Shown in pieces: positions 52,457-62,232 of a DNA stretch of 64,000 bases (position 1 is its first letter; every line of letters begins with the position of its first letter). The stretch comes from Lentimonas sp. CC4. GTDB taxonomy: Bacteria > Verrucomicrobiota > Verrucomicrobiia > Opitutales > Coraliomargaritaceae. The stretch covers positions 434,001 to 498,000 of the forward strand of contig NZ_CACVBO010000002.1 in the NCBI RefSeq assembly GCF_902728235.1. Direction: 5' to 3'. The translations under genes were made by a program, and so were the position numbers. Below the pieces are notes generated by a model. The model saw only the letters and a list, made by a program, of their open reading frames with translations, had not been told where the DNA came from and did not search any database.

Positions 52457-54331
52457 ATGAAATTCCTCAATAGCATCCTTCTTCTACTGTTAGCCGGCAC
52501 GCTCTCTCAGGCTGATCCGGAAACCCTCGCTCCGCTGGAATCGGATGGCGCACCGCAGACATTTGAGGCACTCTGGTCTGGATTTAATCCGCGTGCCGAA
52601 CCCTTGGATGTCGAAGTGCTACAGGAATGGGAAGAAGACGGTGTTGTGCTGAAGGTTGTGCGTTATCGAATTGGATTTTTCAAAGGGCGGAAAGCCATGA
52701 TGGCGGGTGTTTACGGTTACCCCAAGGGAGGTGAGCACTTGCCCGCACTGTTGAACATTCACGGCGGCGGTCAATTTGCAGACTATCGTTCGGTGCTGAC
52801 GAATGCCAAGCGTGGCTATGCGACGCTATCGATTGCGTGGGCTGGGCGAATCTCGGCGCCGAACTACAAGGTGAATTCTGATATTGTGAAGCTCTTTTGG
52901 GCGAACGATACCGAAAACCCAAAGTATCAGCTGACAACGGATTGGGGTGAGTGGGATGCGTATCATGCGCCTTGTCGCAATCCGAAAAACGGTTTTGCCA
53001 ATACCAATGCTACTGACTGGACGCTCGATACGGTGGATTCTCCACGGAACAATCCTTGGTTTCTGGTCACACTGGGGGCTCGACGCGGGTTGACGTTCTT
53101 GGAGCGGCAGCCGCAAGTTGATGGCTCTCGTATGGGTGTTTATGGTCACTCGATGGGAGGCAAGCTGACCGTATTAACGACGGCGGCCGACAGTCGGGTC
53201 AAAGCATCGGCACCTTCGTGCGGCGGTGTGAGTAATCGGAATACGGATAATGCGTTGTATAATGCTACGGTTGCTGATGACGTTAGCTTGGAGCAAATTG
53301 ATTGCCCGATATTGTTCCTCAGTCCTGCAAATGACTTCCATGGTCGTATCGATGATTTGCAAACCGCGCTCACGGAAATCAAAAGCAAGGATTGGCGTGT
53401 CGTCTGCGCTCCGCATGCAAATCATCAAGATACTGGCGAGTTCATGATCAGTGGACTACTCTGGATGGATCAACATCTGAAAGACGGATTTGCGTTGCCG
53501 CAAACCCCGGTAACGAAATTGGATCTTAAGACGCAGGATGGGGTGCCTTCGTTTGTCGTGAAGCCAGACAGCACGCGCACTGTGCTTTCGGTCGACGTCT
53601 ATTATACACAGCAGGGCCAAATCGACGGGCTAAAGGATAACCGCAATAACACTAAGAATCGTTTTTGGCAGCATGCAGCTGTGTTCAACAAAGGAGAGAC
53701 CTGGGGCGCAAAGTTACCACTCTACAGTATCGAGAAGCCATTGTGGGTTTACGCGAATGTCGCGTATGCGCTGGATGAGCCAGAATCGGGAGCTAGCTAT
53801 TATTATGGTGTGTATACGACTGAAACGTTCGAGCTATCGTCGCCCACGGATTTAGTAACTCCGGAGCAGTTGCAACAGGCTGGGGTGAAAGCGACTTTAA
53901 AGACCTCTTCGATGATTGAAGCGTTCGAGCCGGGCTGGGAGAAAGAATGGTTTACCTACAGCCCTGCAGATTGGGGGCGCAAAACGCATAAGATTTATGA
54001 TCAACCATGGCAGGCGCCGTCGTTGTCGGCGAGGCTCGCGATCGAAGTGCGTGCAGAGGAAGCCAATCAGCTAGTCATCAGTCTGGATAGCTATGCCGCA
54101 GTGGTGAATGTCCCTGCGGGGATGGAGTGGCAGTCTTTCGTTTTGCCAGCGGCTGACTTTAAGAACGCGGCTGATGTCCCCATGTCCGACTGGAGCGGGG
54201 CCAAAGAATTGCGCTTACAAGCGAGTGATCGTTTGAGCGAGAAAGTGGCTGGCGAGAATGTGCGCAAGACATTCGGAGGCGAATGGAGCGGGGCTAAGCC
54301 GGAATTTCGCAATCTCCGTTGGCTTGATTAG
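52457..54331 (+). CDS. Secreted alpha/beta-hydrolase esterase (acetyl-xylan-esterase-like)
   Basis: A protein of 624 residues from the ATG at 52457, which starts the signal peptide (MKFLNSILLLLLAGTL); the frame is open 16 codons upstream, beyond the predicted transcript start. The hydrolase domain (about 80-345) has an oxyanion INIHGGG, the nucleophile in GHSMGG (Ser232), the acid in PANDFHG (Asp293) and the base in ANHQD (His323). An Ig-like beta domain and a C-terminal beta-sandwich follow. The fold is that of acetyl-xylan esterases and prolyl-oligopeptidase-like hydrolases; deacetylation of the polysaccharide is inferred. Paralogue at 55874. Confidence 0.85.
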   Translation: MKFLNSILLLLLAGTLSQADPETLAPLESDGAPQTFEALWSGFNPRAEPLDVEVLQEWEEDGVVLKVVRYRIGFFKGRKAMMAGVYGYPKGGEHLPALLNIHGGGQFADYRSVLTNAKRGYATLSIAWAGRISAPNYKVNSDIVKLFWANDTENPKYQLTTDWGEWDAYHAPCRNPKNGFANTNATDWTLDTVDSPRNNPWFLVTLGARRGLTFLERQPQVDGSRMGVYGHSMGGKLTVLTTAADSRVKASAPSCGGVSNRNTDNALYNATVADDVSLEQIDCPILFLSPANDFHGRIDDLQTALTEIKSKDWRVVCAPHANHQDTGEFMISGLLWMDQHLKDGFALPQTPVTKLDLKTQDGVPSFVVKPDSTRTVLSVDVYYTQQGQIDGLKDNRNNTKNRFWQHAAVFNKGETWGAKLPLYSIEKPLWVYANVAYALDEPESGASYYYGVYTTETFELSSPTDLVTPEQLQQAGVKATLKTSSMIEAFEPGWEKEWFTYSPADWGRKTHKIYDQPWQAPSLSARLAIEVRAEEANQLVISLDSYAAVVNVPAGMEWQSFVLPAADFKNAADVPMSDWSGAKELRLQASDRLSEKVAGENVRKTFGGEWSGAKPEFRNLRWLD

Positions 54332-54392
54332 GTCACCGTCGCGTTGAGAATGATAGTTAAGGCGCCTGCGTGACGCGCAGATGAGTGCCATG

Positions 54393-54435
54393 TCGCGTAA
54401 ACACTGGATAGGCAATGCCTCCTGTGATCTATACT
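54393..54435 (+). promoter_or_regulatory. Operator TCGCG-N6-CTGGA (degenerate) and -10 box
   Basis: Left half perfect, right half poor, spacer TAAACA; -10 TATACT at 54430-54435. Spacing 29.5 bp. Precedes the GH29 gene at 54486. Confidence 0.45.
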
Positions 54436-54485
54436 CTTAGATTATTATTATTTTTAACATCAGCACACCTAGACACATTTGATAT

Positions 54486-55814
54486 ATGAAAAGAAAACTC
54501 CTCCTACTTGGACTGGTCTCATTGCTCTCAATACCAGCATTCGCGTCACCGAAGGTGACTTCTAGAGGGCCATTACTCAATGATCCCGCTCGTGAGCAGG
54601 AGTTTATCGACTGGGGGCTGGGTATGTTCGTCCACTGGTCGCACGATTCGCAACTTGGTTCGGTGATCAGTCACTCGATGGTGGGCGCTTCTGATGATTA
54701 TCTGGATCGCTACATCAATGAGCTACCGAAGACCTTTAATCCACGTCGCTATGATCCGGACGAGTGGATGGAGATCGCGAAGCTTTCGGGAGTGAAATAC
54801 ATGGTCTTCACCACGAAGCATCACAATGGCTTTTGCATGTGGGACACGAAGACCACGGACTTTAGCATCATGAATACACCTTACGGTAAGGACATCGTGA
54901 AAGAGTATGTCGATGCCTGCCGCCGCCACGATATCAAGGTCGGTTTTTATTTCTCGCCTGAAGACTTCCACTTTCAGCACGAGATGGGATTAGAGGTGCG
55001 CCGCGTCGGTCGAACTGCCGAAGAAAAGCCTCCAATTGGGATTTACAACAAGAAGCAACTTGATGAGCTTTTCAGTAACTATGGTCCGATCGATGTGGTG
55101 TTTTTCGATGGCGGCGAAAAGGAGATGCTCACTCAATACATTCACACGCTACAGCCGGAGTGCCTTGTCACACGTGGTGAGATGGAGACCCCAGAGCAGA
55201 AACTACCGAAAGAGCCGATTCCTGGCCCGTGGGAGTCGTGCTTCACGCTCGGTAGTCAGTGGCAATATAAGCCGACCAATGAAGTCTATAAGACTGGCGA
55301 TCGCCTGATCAAAATGTTGATCGAGACACGCGCCAAGGGAGGCAACTTGCTTTTAAATGTTGGGCCTGAGCCGAGTGGTATCATTCCTTTTGAGCAGGAG
55401 CGCGTCTTCCGTGAGCTGGCTCTGTGGATGTTTATCAACGGCGAAGCGATTCATGACGTCCGTCCTTGCCCAGTGACCGGCGAGGAGAATATTTATTACA
55501 CTCAGTCGAAGGACGGGAAGTCAGTCTATGTCTTCCTCAATGAGTTCACCGATAAGAACAAGTGGAAGAAAGGGCACCGCAAAGAGTTTCTCTTAAAGGA
55601 GCTCAAGGCCGGCTCGGCTACGAAGATCTCCGTGCTTGGTCAGAACAGCAGAATTCTGGAATATCAGAAGACCGCTGATGTCGAGTCGCGTTTTGAACAA
55701 AAGGAGGACGGCTTGGAGATTTCGGTCATGAGAGCACAACGTATCTACAATAACGGCGCATGGCCCAACACAGTCGTCGTGAAGCTCGAGAACGTTGAGT
55801 TCGTGAATCAATAA
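54486..55814 (+). CDS. Secreted GH29 alpha-L-fucosidase
   Basis: A protein of 442 residues with a signal peptide ending near AFASPK. GH29 barrel: FVHWSHDSQLGSVISHS, MVFTTKHHNGFCMWDT, CRRHDIKVGFYFSPED, and YGPIDVVFFDGG with the nucleophile Asp208. It is a single-domain form lacking the extra 190 residues of the paralogue at 20427; the barrels are very similar, so they probably act on the same linkage in different oligosaccharides (inference). The esterase gene follows after 59 bp. Confidence 0.95.
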   Translation: MKRKLLLLGLVSLLSIPAFASPKVTSRGPLLNDPAREQEFIDWGLGMFVHWSHDSQLGSVISHSMVGASDDYLDRYINELPKTFNPRRYDPDEWMEIAKLSGVKYMVFTTKHHNGFCMWDTKTTDFSIMNTPYGKDIVKEYVDACRRHDIKVGFYFSPEDFHFQHEMGLEVRRVGRTAEEKPPIGIYNKKQLDELFSNYGPIDVVFFDGGEKEMLTQYIHTLQPECLVTRGEMETPEQKLPKEPIPGPWESCFTLGSQWQYKPTNEVYKTGDRLIKMLIETRAKGGNLLLNVGPEPSGIIPFEQERVFRELALWMFINGEAIHDVRPCPVTGEENIYYTQSKDGKSVYVFLNEFTDKNKWKKGHRKEFLLKELKAGSATKISVLGQNSRILEYQKTADVESRFEQKEDGLEISVMRAQRIYNNGAWPNTVVVKLENVEFVNQ

Positions 55815-55873
55815 TCACGAAGCAGGAGACTGCGTCTTTTCAATTCCCGTATTTATTTAATCGATACATAATT

Positions 55874-58075
55874 ATGGCATTACCCCATGTCCTGCGATCG
55901 GTCGCACTGGCGACTGCCTTTGGTTTGCTCTCAGCGAGCGCAACCGTAAACGCTGAGACGCTGCCTCCCTTGAAGGGTGGTGTGTCGCCACAAACGGTTG
56001 ATGAAGCCTGGGGGGATTTCGATCCGCGAGCGGAGCCGCTCGATGTCGAAGTAATTAAAGAGTGGGTCGAAGAGGGCACGGTGCTACGAGCAGTGCGTTA
56101 TCGGATCGGTGTGTTTAAAGGGCAGAAGGCTTGGATGGGAGGTCTCTATGCGTTTCCAGAGGGTGGTAAAGATCTACCCGCACTGGTGCAAATTCATGGC
56201 GGCGGGGGGATGGCCAGCAAGTCCGCTTGTATCGATAATGCCAAGCGCGGCTATGCCACCTTGTCGGTGAGCTGGCGCGCGGATGATCGCTATTTGGAGC
56301 GTGAAAATCTGCCTGCAGCCGCGCAGACGGATTGGGGCGCAGTTGAAGGACGGCAAGTTGCCGAGTCTCGTGGGATCGATCCGAACAATGATAAACGTTT
56401 CGATTCAGTGCCGTCGGCACGCAACAGCGGTTACTTCCTGCGGACGCTGGCGATGCGCCGTGGTCTCACCTTTCTCGAACAACAGCCGGAAGTCGATGGC
56501 AATGAATTAGGCCTAGATGGGCATTCGATGGGCGGAGTGATTACGCTACAAACGGCTGCGATGGATGATCGCGTGAAAGCGGCGGCTCCTTCGTGTGCGC
56601 CGCCATTACTCCACGATGGAAGTTTGCTCGCGCGGACGGCAAATCCTGCGGCTTACGCCGAGAAAATTAATTGCCCGATACTCTTCATGGCTCCGTCAAA
56701 TGATTTTCACGGTATGGTGGAAGATGTGCAATGGGTGATCGATCAGGCGCCGAGCTCGCATGTCCGTATTGCTCGTTCAGTGCATTTGAATCATAAGCAC
56801 GATCGTGAGACGCTCGCTTCGAAGGAGCTATGGTTTGATTCATTGTTGAAGGGGAACTTTGACTACCCCGAACAGCCGAAGATTCGTGTCACTTTAAAAG
56901 GGAAGAATGGCAAGCCTTTGGTTCAGGTGGCCGCAGACGATTCGCGTCCGATTGCATCGGTAGATATTTATTATACACGGGATGCGAAGCTGAATAATAA
57001 TGCGACCAATCGCACACGTTTGTGGCACTATGTGCCCTCAACGAAGCGCGGCACGCTATATGATGCGGAGTTAAACTTGTTTGACCTCGATGAGCCGCTT
57101 TGGGTCTTTGCCAATGTGCACTATGCGCTCGAAGGAAATGACCGGGATCATGTCCTTACTCAGAAGGCAGATACCTTTATCGTGACGACACAGATGCCGA
57201 TGTTGACTCCGGATGTCCTCCAGAGTGCTCAGCTTAAAATTAATCCCAAAACCACGACCGTGATCGAGTCCTTTGGTAAGGACTGGGAGAAGGAGTGGGT
57301 ATTTAATCGCAGCTCCATTGAGACATGGAAGGTGAATGATCCGCGTGTGCCGATCCCAGAATATGGGAAGCTAGTGATTAAACTCACCAGTGAATTTAAA
57401 ACCAATTTGAATGTGAAATTCGGAAAAACACACTCCGGTAATTTTCCGCTTCAAGGTGGCGGTGTGACGGAGACGATTACAGTGTATCCATTCGATTTGG
57501 TGGATAAAAACACCAAGGCTAGGCTGCTTCACTGGCAGGGCTTGAGTCGCCCGAGTCTGTCCATCGGAACAAATCACGGTGTGCCAGATCTACATAAGGT
57601 CTATTGGGAACCGATTGAGAAGGCTGAGTTCATGGCTAAGCGCCCCTTTCAACTCGGTGCGGCCGAGAAAACGGACGGTAAAGTTATGTTGACCTTCGGT
57701 TTAGCGGATCAGGTGGACGGGCGGCACGAACTCGACAACTCGTCCTTCCGCGTTCACGAATCGAATAAAGGGGTCGACGTTTCACAGGGCTTACAGGTGC
57801 ACTCGCAGGGCGTGAGTGAAGTGACCTATTTTCTCAAAGGGGAATTTTCCAAGTTTGTGGCGACGTTGATTCCTTGTTATCAGGCATCCGTCGTATTCGA
57901 AGTGCATGGCGATGGTCAAAAGCTGTTCGAGTCTGAGGTCATCCATGGACAGACGCCGCCGCAGGACATCGAAGTCGATGTGAGCGGGGTTCAGATGCTG
58001 AAGCTTGTTGTGGCCGAAGGTGGAAACGGCTGGGGCGGCGACTCGGTGATGTGGGGCAGTGCTTATTGCAAATAG
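55874..58075 (+). CDS. Secreted alpha/beta-hydrolase esterase with extra C-terminal domains
   Basis: A protein of 733 residues with a signal peptide (about 1-27). The hydrolase domain is clearly related to the product at 52457: FDPRAEPLDVEVIKEW, QIHGGGG, GHSMGG (Ser218), PSNDFHG (Asp277) and LNHKHD (His307). After it come an Ig-like domain, a beta-sandwich and an additional C-terminal segment of about 110 residues (from KRPFQLGAAEK) that the paralogue lacks and that resembles NPCBM-like modules (FEVHGDGQKLFESEVIHG, LVVAEGGNGWGGD). Likely removes acyl groups from the glycan outside the cytoplasm. Confidence 0.85.
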   Translation: MALPHVLRSVALATAFGLLSASATVNAETLPPLKGGVSPQTVDEAWGDFDPRAEPLDVEVIKEWVEEGTVLRAVRYRIGVFKGQKAWMGGLYAFPEGGKDLPALVQIHGGGGMASKSACIDNAKRGYATLSVSWRADDRYLERENLPAAAQTDWGAVEGRQVAESRGIDPNNDKRFDSVPSARNSGYFLRTLAMRRGLTFLEQQPEVDGNELGLDGHSMGGVITLQTAAMDDRVKAAAPSCAPPLLHDGSLLARTANPAAYAEKINCPILFMAPSNDFHGMVEDVQWVIDQAPSSHVRIARSVHLNHKHDRETLASKELWFDSLLKGNFDYPEQPKIRVTLKGKNGKPLVQVAADDSRPIASVDIYYTRDAKLNNNATNRTRLWHYVPSTKRGTLYDAELNLFDLDEPLWVFANVHYALEGNDRDHVLTQKADTFIVTTQMPMLTPDVLQSAQLKINPKTTTVIESFGKDWEKEWVFNRSSIETWKVNDPRVPIPEYGKLVIKLTSEFKTNLNVKFGKTHSGNFPLQGGGVTETITVYPFDLVDKNTKARLLHWQGLSRPSLSIGTNHGVPDLHKVYWEPIEKAEFMAKRPFQLGAAEKTDGKVMLTFGLADQVDGRHELDNSSFRVHESNKGVDVSQGLQVHSQGVSEVTYFLKGEFSKFVATLIPCYQASVVFEVHGDGQKLFESEVIHGQTPPQDIEVDVSGVQMLKLVVAEGGNGWGGDSVMWGSAYCK

Positions 58076-58094
58076 TTTTGAATTTCAGGGCCTC

Positions 58095-58139
58095 TCACGA
58101 ATATGCGCGATAGGCGCGCCTTATTATCTCGGCTATACT
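58095..58139 (+). promoter_or_regulatory. Operator TCACG-N6-CGCGA and -10 box
   Basis: Half sites at 58095-58110 with spacer AATATG, as in the site at 2256; -10 TATACT at 58134-58139. Spacing 31.5 bp. The ATG at 58146 lies six bases after the -10 box, so the mRNA may be leaderless. Confidence 0.6.
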
Positions 58140-58145
58140 GAGAAG

Positions 58146-59666
58146 ATGAAACACCTAGCATGCACATTTATAACACTGTCTATGGCAGTCGCGACGACTG
58201 CAATCGCACAGGACACATGGATGGTCGATACTCAGGAGGATTGGCTCACAAATGCCGCTGCACACACCTCACTCGAATTTAAAGAGGGTATGGCGGTCCC
58301 GACCGCGAAAACAGCAACGTTCCGTAGTAAGTTGAAGGTATTTCCCAGTAAGCGATCCGCACAGTCTTTGCAAATTGACCAGTCGCCGGAATGGCTCAAC
58401 TGGAACAAAACACCGAATATTGGCCCTGCAAACCTCCAAGATGCGCCCGTGATGCTCCGTGAGAGCCCAGGTAATTACTGGATGTTTGGACGATGGGGGA
58501 GTGGGCTGAGTAGTCGTAAGAAGCCTACACCCGAGTATTTGAACTTCGAGGCGCAAGATGCGACATTGGAGGGCTATGATATCCCACTTAAGACGACCCG
58601 ATGGAAGCATCAATATGATGCGCCTGGCGGGCTGAAGAAGAGCCTTGGCGGCTATCATGCTTGGCATTCGAAGGATATGGTCAATTGGGTGCATTACGGA
58701 CCAGTGTCTGATCGACGGGCGAAATGGATGACCACCGGTGAGTTCGTCGATGGTAAGGCATATCTCTACTATGACTTTCCAAATGACCAAGATCCGCACC
58801 TACTCATCGATTCGGATTTGACCGATGGTGAACCTGGCGAAGACATGGGCATGGCATTTAAAGATCCGTCGCATGGTTCCGATTGTGCGATCATCCGCGA
58901 TCTCGATGGGCAGTTTCACCTGATCCTTGAGAACTGGGATCCAATTAATGCGAAGCAAAACGCATGGGATTCACCGCTTGCCAGCCATGCAGTCAGCCCG
59001 GATGGCATTCAGGACTTTAAGATGCTTGATCCGGCCGTCGATGAGCGCACGACACCAACCGGTAAGATCGGCACTTACAATCACCCGCACTGGGCGAGCG
59101 AAGATCCCGAGAACTATAAAACGAGTGTAGCCGAATACGAAATACATGAGCCAAAGCAGAGCGCGTATGGTGACTGGGCTGCAATTTCGGTCGGCGGCCA
59201 GTATTACCTGTTTGGTGATCATGATCCTGCGGATAGTCACTCAATGGATGTCGCGATGTTTACTGCGTCGAGTTTGGATGAGCAATTTACCTTTTTCGGT
59301 AGTGTCGGAGGAGGGCATCCCGACCCAGATATCATGTTTGCCGAGGGGCAGTTTTACTTGGCGACGCAGCAGAGCAAGGACTTCGTGAGTCCAGGCCCTT
59401 GGGTGGACGGGGTTGAAGTCCGTGTCGGAGTCGATACGAACAAAGATGGTTCGATCAACCAGTGGACCGATTGGCAGGTCGTCAAAGAATCCTACGATTA
59501 TGTGCCTGGATTTTCTAAACAAGTCTCAAAGACTCCTGCAGCCCTTGATCTTTCGGGGTTACCCAGCGGCTATGGATTTCAATATGAAATTCGCATCTCC
59601 GATACGACGGAGAATATTTCTAAACCAATTTTGAATACAGTGACGCTCACCGTTTCGGATTCCTGA
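58146..59666 (+). CDS. Secreted five-bladed beta-propeller glycosidase-like protein
   Basis: A protein of 506 residues from the ATG at 58146, which begins the signal peptide (MKHLACTFITLSMAVATTA); the longer frame from 58059 overlaps the previous gene and is not signal-like. Repeated blades have the pattern of GH43/GH32/GH117-type propellers: APVMLRESPGNYWMFGRW, GGYHAWHSKDMVNWVHYG, DCAIIRDLDGQFHLIL, GDWAAISVGGQYYLFGDHD, and GHPDPDIMFAEGQFYL. Conserved Asp residues in these strands would be the catalytic candidates. I cannot fix the family. It is first in an operon with GH95 (33-bp gap) and GH28 (4-bp gap). Confidence 0.75.
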   Translation: MKHLACTFITLSMAVATTAIAQDTWMVDTQEDWLTNAAAHTSLEFKEGMAVPTAKTATFRSKLKVFPSKRSAQSLQIDQSPEWLNWNKTPNIGPANLQDAPVMLRESPGNYWMFGRWGSGLSSRKKPTPEYLNFEAQDATLEGYDIPLKTTRWKHQYDAPGGLKKSLGGYHAWHSKDMVNWVHYGPVSDRRAKWMTTGEFVDGKAYLYYDFPNDQDPHLLIDSDLTDGEPGEDMGMAFKDPSHGSDCAIIRDLDGQFHLILENWDPINAKQNAWDSPLASHAVSPDGIQDFKMLDPAVDERTTPTGKIGTYNHPHWASEDPENYKTSVAEYEIHEPKQSAYGDWAAISVGGQYYLFGDHDPADSHSMDVAMFTASSLDEQFTFFGSVGGGHPDPDIMFAEGQFYLATQQSKDFVSPGPWVDGVEVRVGVDTNKDGSINQWTDWQVVKESYDYVPGFSKQVSKTPAALDLSGLPSGYGFQYEIRISDTTENISKPILNTVTLTVSDS

Positions 59667-59699
59667 TCGAGCGGTATCAATGATATTATTTTAACTACG

Positions 59700-62228
59700 A
59701 TGACTACCATGCTAGAGAAATTTAAACCGAACTCTTTATTCACTAGGATGCTCGGCAGTGCCCTCGTGAGCATTGGCCTTTTATCGATTGCACAGGCTGA
59801 TACACCGTATCGACGTGGCATGACTTCGATCACGCCGGCGGACAGCTGGCGGGAGGCATTACCAACTGGCAATGGCACGGTGGGCGCACTCGTCTATGGC
59901 TCCATTAGCGAGGATCGGGTGCTGTTTAACCATAACGAACTCTGGTATGGCGGGGTGGTGGATGAGGTGCCCGACCTGTCGGCAGAGTTGCCGGTGGTGC
60001 GTCAACTCATGCTGGATGGTAAGTATTTGGAGGCGAACAGCTATTACAGCAACAAGCTGCGTAGTTCTGGGTTTAAAGGGCGCAACGGCGCGTATCACCC
60101 GGCATTCGATCTATTGTTACAGACACATACGGATCGTATGTTCGAAGACTATTCGAGAACGGTTGATTTTGAGACGGGGGAGGTCGTGGTAAAATGGCGT
60201 GATGGCGAAACAAATTTCCAGCGCAGTCTCTTTGTTTCGATTCCCGACGACATATCGGTGATGTCGATGCGCAGTGATCAGAAGGGGACTGTCACAGGAT
60301 CAGTGACCCTCGATATCCATGATTTGAAGGACTCAGTCGATCAAGGCGGCAAGCAGTTTGATCCTGGCTTCACCTACAAAACCTTCGCGCGCGACGGCTT
60401 TATTGAATTTCGCGCGGACGGCTCTGGTGGCGGTGAATTTGGCGGTGTCTTGCGTGCTGTAACCATTGATGGTTCTAATGTGGGCGAGATCACTGAATCG
60501 TCGGATGGGCAGAGCTTCACTTTCGAGGGCGCCAACGAAGTCGTATTCCTCGTAGCCTTGTTTGCCAATGAGCCTGCAGAGGTGGCAGTGCCGCGCCTCA
60601 AAAAAGCCTTGGCAGCGATCGATCCTGATTATTCGACTCTGCTGAAGCGCCACGCCGACTTGCATCGTAAGAAATTCAATACGATCGGCATGACGCTGAA
60701 CATGTCGGGCGATCGTGGCACCGCAAATGAACGTCTGCTCTTGGATGCTTATGAGTATAGCGCATCGCCCGAGCTACTCGAAAAGCTCTTTGACTACGGT
60801 CGCTACCTCTTGATCTGCAGTAGCACCGCCGGTGGTTATCCTGCAGGCCTGCAAGGTATTTGGAACGGTGATACACGCCCACCATGGAGCGGTCTATACG
60901 GTATTAATGAGAATCTGCAAATGAGCTACTGGCAGGCACTTCCGGGCAATTTACCTGAGTCGATGATGGCCTTTTATGACTATTTTGATGCGCACATGGA
61001 TGACTTTCGTTATAATGCGAAGCAACTCTGGGGCACTGAAGGTATTTATATCCCACCATTCATGTCGCCAGAGTCGGCAGTCATGCGTCAAACCGCGCCG
61101 CACGTTATCAACTGGACGGATGCCGCAGGTTGGTTGGCTTCCTTCTACTACGACTACTATCTCTTCACTGGTGATGAAGTCTTCCTGAAGGAGCGCGCGG
61201 TTCCTTTTATGAAAGAGGTCGCGCTGTTCTATGAAGGTTTCATTGTGAAAGATGACAACGGCAAGAACATGTTCTTCCCATCACAGTCCCCTGAGAATCA
61301 GCCAGCTGATAAGATGATCCTCGACCCCAAGACCGGACGTGTGACGAAGATCAAAGTGCAGATCAACTCGACGATTGCTGTGGCGATTTCCAAGGAAGTG
61401 CTGACACACTTGATCCAATCTTGTGAATTGCTTGGTATCGAGCAAGAGGGCGTCGTTCGCTGGAAGGCACTGTTGGCGGATATGCCTGACTATGAAATAA
61501 ACGAAGACGGTGCACTGAAGGAATGGTTGCATCCAGATTTCAAGGATAACTACGAGCATCGTCACCAGTCGCACATCTATCCCTTGTTCCCCGGGAACGA
61601 AATCACCGAGGAATCGTCGCCTGAGCTGTATGAAGCGGCCCGCGTCGCAATTGAAAAGCGCCTGACCATCGGCCTGAAGTCACAGACCGGTTGGTCGCTG
61701 GCACACATGGCGAATGTCTATGCCCGTCTTGGTGATGGTGACAAAGCACTCGAAGCGTTAAACATTTTAACGCGTAGCTGCCTCGGTAAGAATTTCTTCA
61801 CCTATCACAACGACTGGCGTGCGATGGGCGCGACCTTGCCGTTCTTTTGGGGTCGCACGGCGCCGTTCCAGATGGATGCGAACTTCGGTATTCCTGCTGC
61901 GATCACCGAAATGCTATGCGGATCGACGGCGGATATGTTGCGTGTGCTGCCTGCATTGCCGACATCGTGGGAGACGGGAGAATTTAAGGAGATCTTAACG
62001 CGTGTCGGTGTGAAGACCTCTGCGCAGTGGGACATGTCCAAGAAGACGGTCACGCTGCAGCTGGTAGCCGAAAGAGATACCGAGTTTCAGCTGAAGCTAC
62101 CGATGGAAATTAAATCTTTGAAAAGTGATGCTAACAAAGCATTCACCAAATCAAAATACGGCAATCGCTACCGCAGCGTCAGCTTAAGCAAAGGTGACGT
62201 GATTACGACCAAGTTAGTTTTAAAATAA
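59700..62228 (+). CDS. Secreted GH95 alpha-L-fucosidase/galactosidase
   Basis: A protein of 842 residues with a signal peptide (about 1-33). GH95 motifs are well conserved: WREALPTGNGTVGALVYG and FNHNELWYGG at the N-terminus; PAGLQGIWNGDTRPPWSG; NENLQMSYW with the Asn pair 403/405 that assists the catalytic base; SPEN with Glu532 as general acid; and MDANFG with Asp726. GH95 inverts alpha-1,2-fucosidic or alpha-galactosidic bonds (known). It partners the propeller and GH28 genes in one operon and probably acts on released oligosaccharides. Confidence 0.95.
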   Translation: MTTMLEKFKPNSLFTRMLGSALVSIGLLSIAQADTPYRRGMTSITPADSWREALPTGNGTVGALVYGSISEDRVLFNHNELWYGGVVDEVPDLSAELPVVRQLMLDGKYLEANSYYSNKLRSSGFKGRNGAYHPAFDLLLQTHTDRMFEDYSRTVDFETGEVVVKWRDGETNFQRSLFVSIPDDISVMSMRSDQKGTVTGSVTLDIHDLKDSVDQGGKQFDPGFTYKTFARDGFIEFRADGSGGGEFGGVLRAVTIDGSNVGEITESSDGQSFTFEGANEVVFLVALFANEPAEVAVPRLKKALAAIDPDYSTLLKRHADLHRKKFNTIGMTLNMSGDRGTANERLLLDAYEYSASPELLEKLFDYGRYLLICSSTAGGYPAGLQGIWNGDTRPPWSGLYGINENLQMSYWQALPGNLPESMMAFYDYFDAHMDDFRYNAKQLWGTEGIYIPPFMSPESAVMRQTAPHVINWTDAAGWLASFYYDYYLFTGDEVFLKERAVPFMKEVALFYEGFIVKDDNGKNMFFPSQSPENQPADKMILDPKTGRVTKIKVQINSTIAVAISKEVLTHLIQSCELLGIEQEGVVRWKALLADMPDYEINEDGALKEWLHPDFKDNYEHRHQSHIYPLFPGNEITEESSPELYEAARVAIEKRLTIGLKSQTGWSLAHMANVYARLGDGDKALEALNILTRSCLGKNFFTYHNDWRAMGATLPFFWGRTAPFQMDANFGIPAAITEMLCGSTADMLRVLPALPTSWETGEFKEILTRVGVKTSAQWDMSKKTVTLQLVAERDTEFQLKLPMEIKSLKSDANKAFTKSKYGNRYRSVSLSKGDVITTKLVLK

Positions 62229-62232
62229 TACG

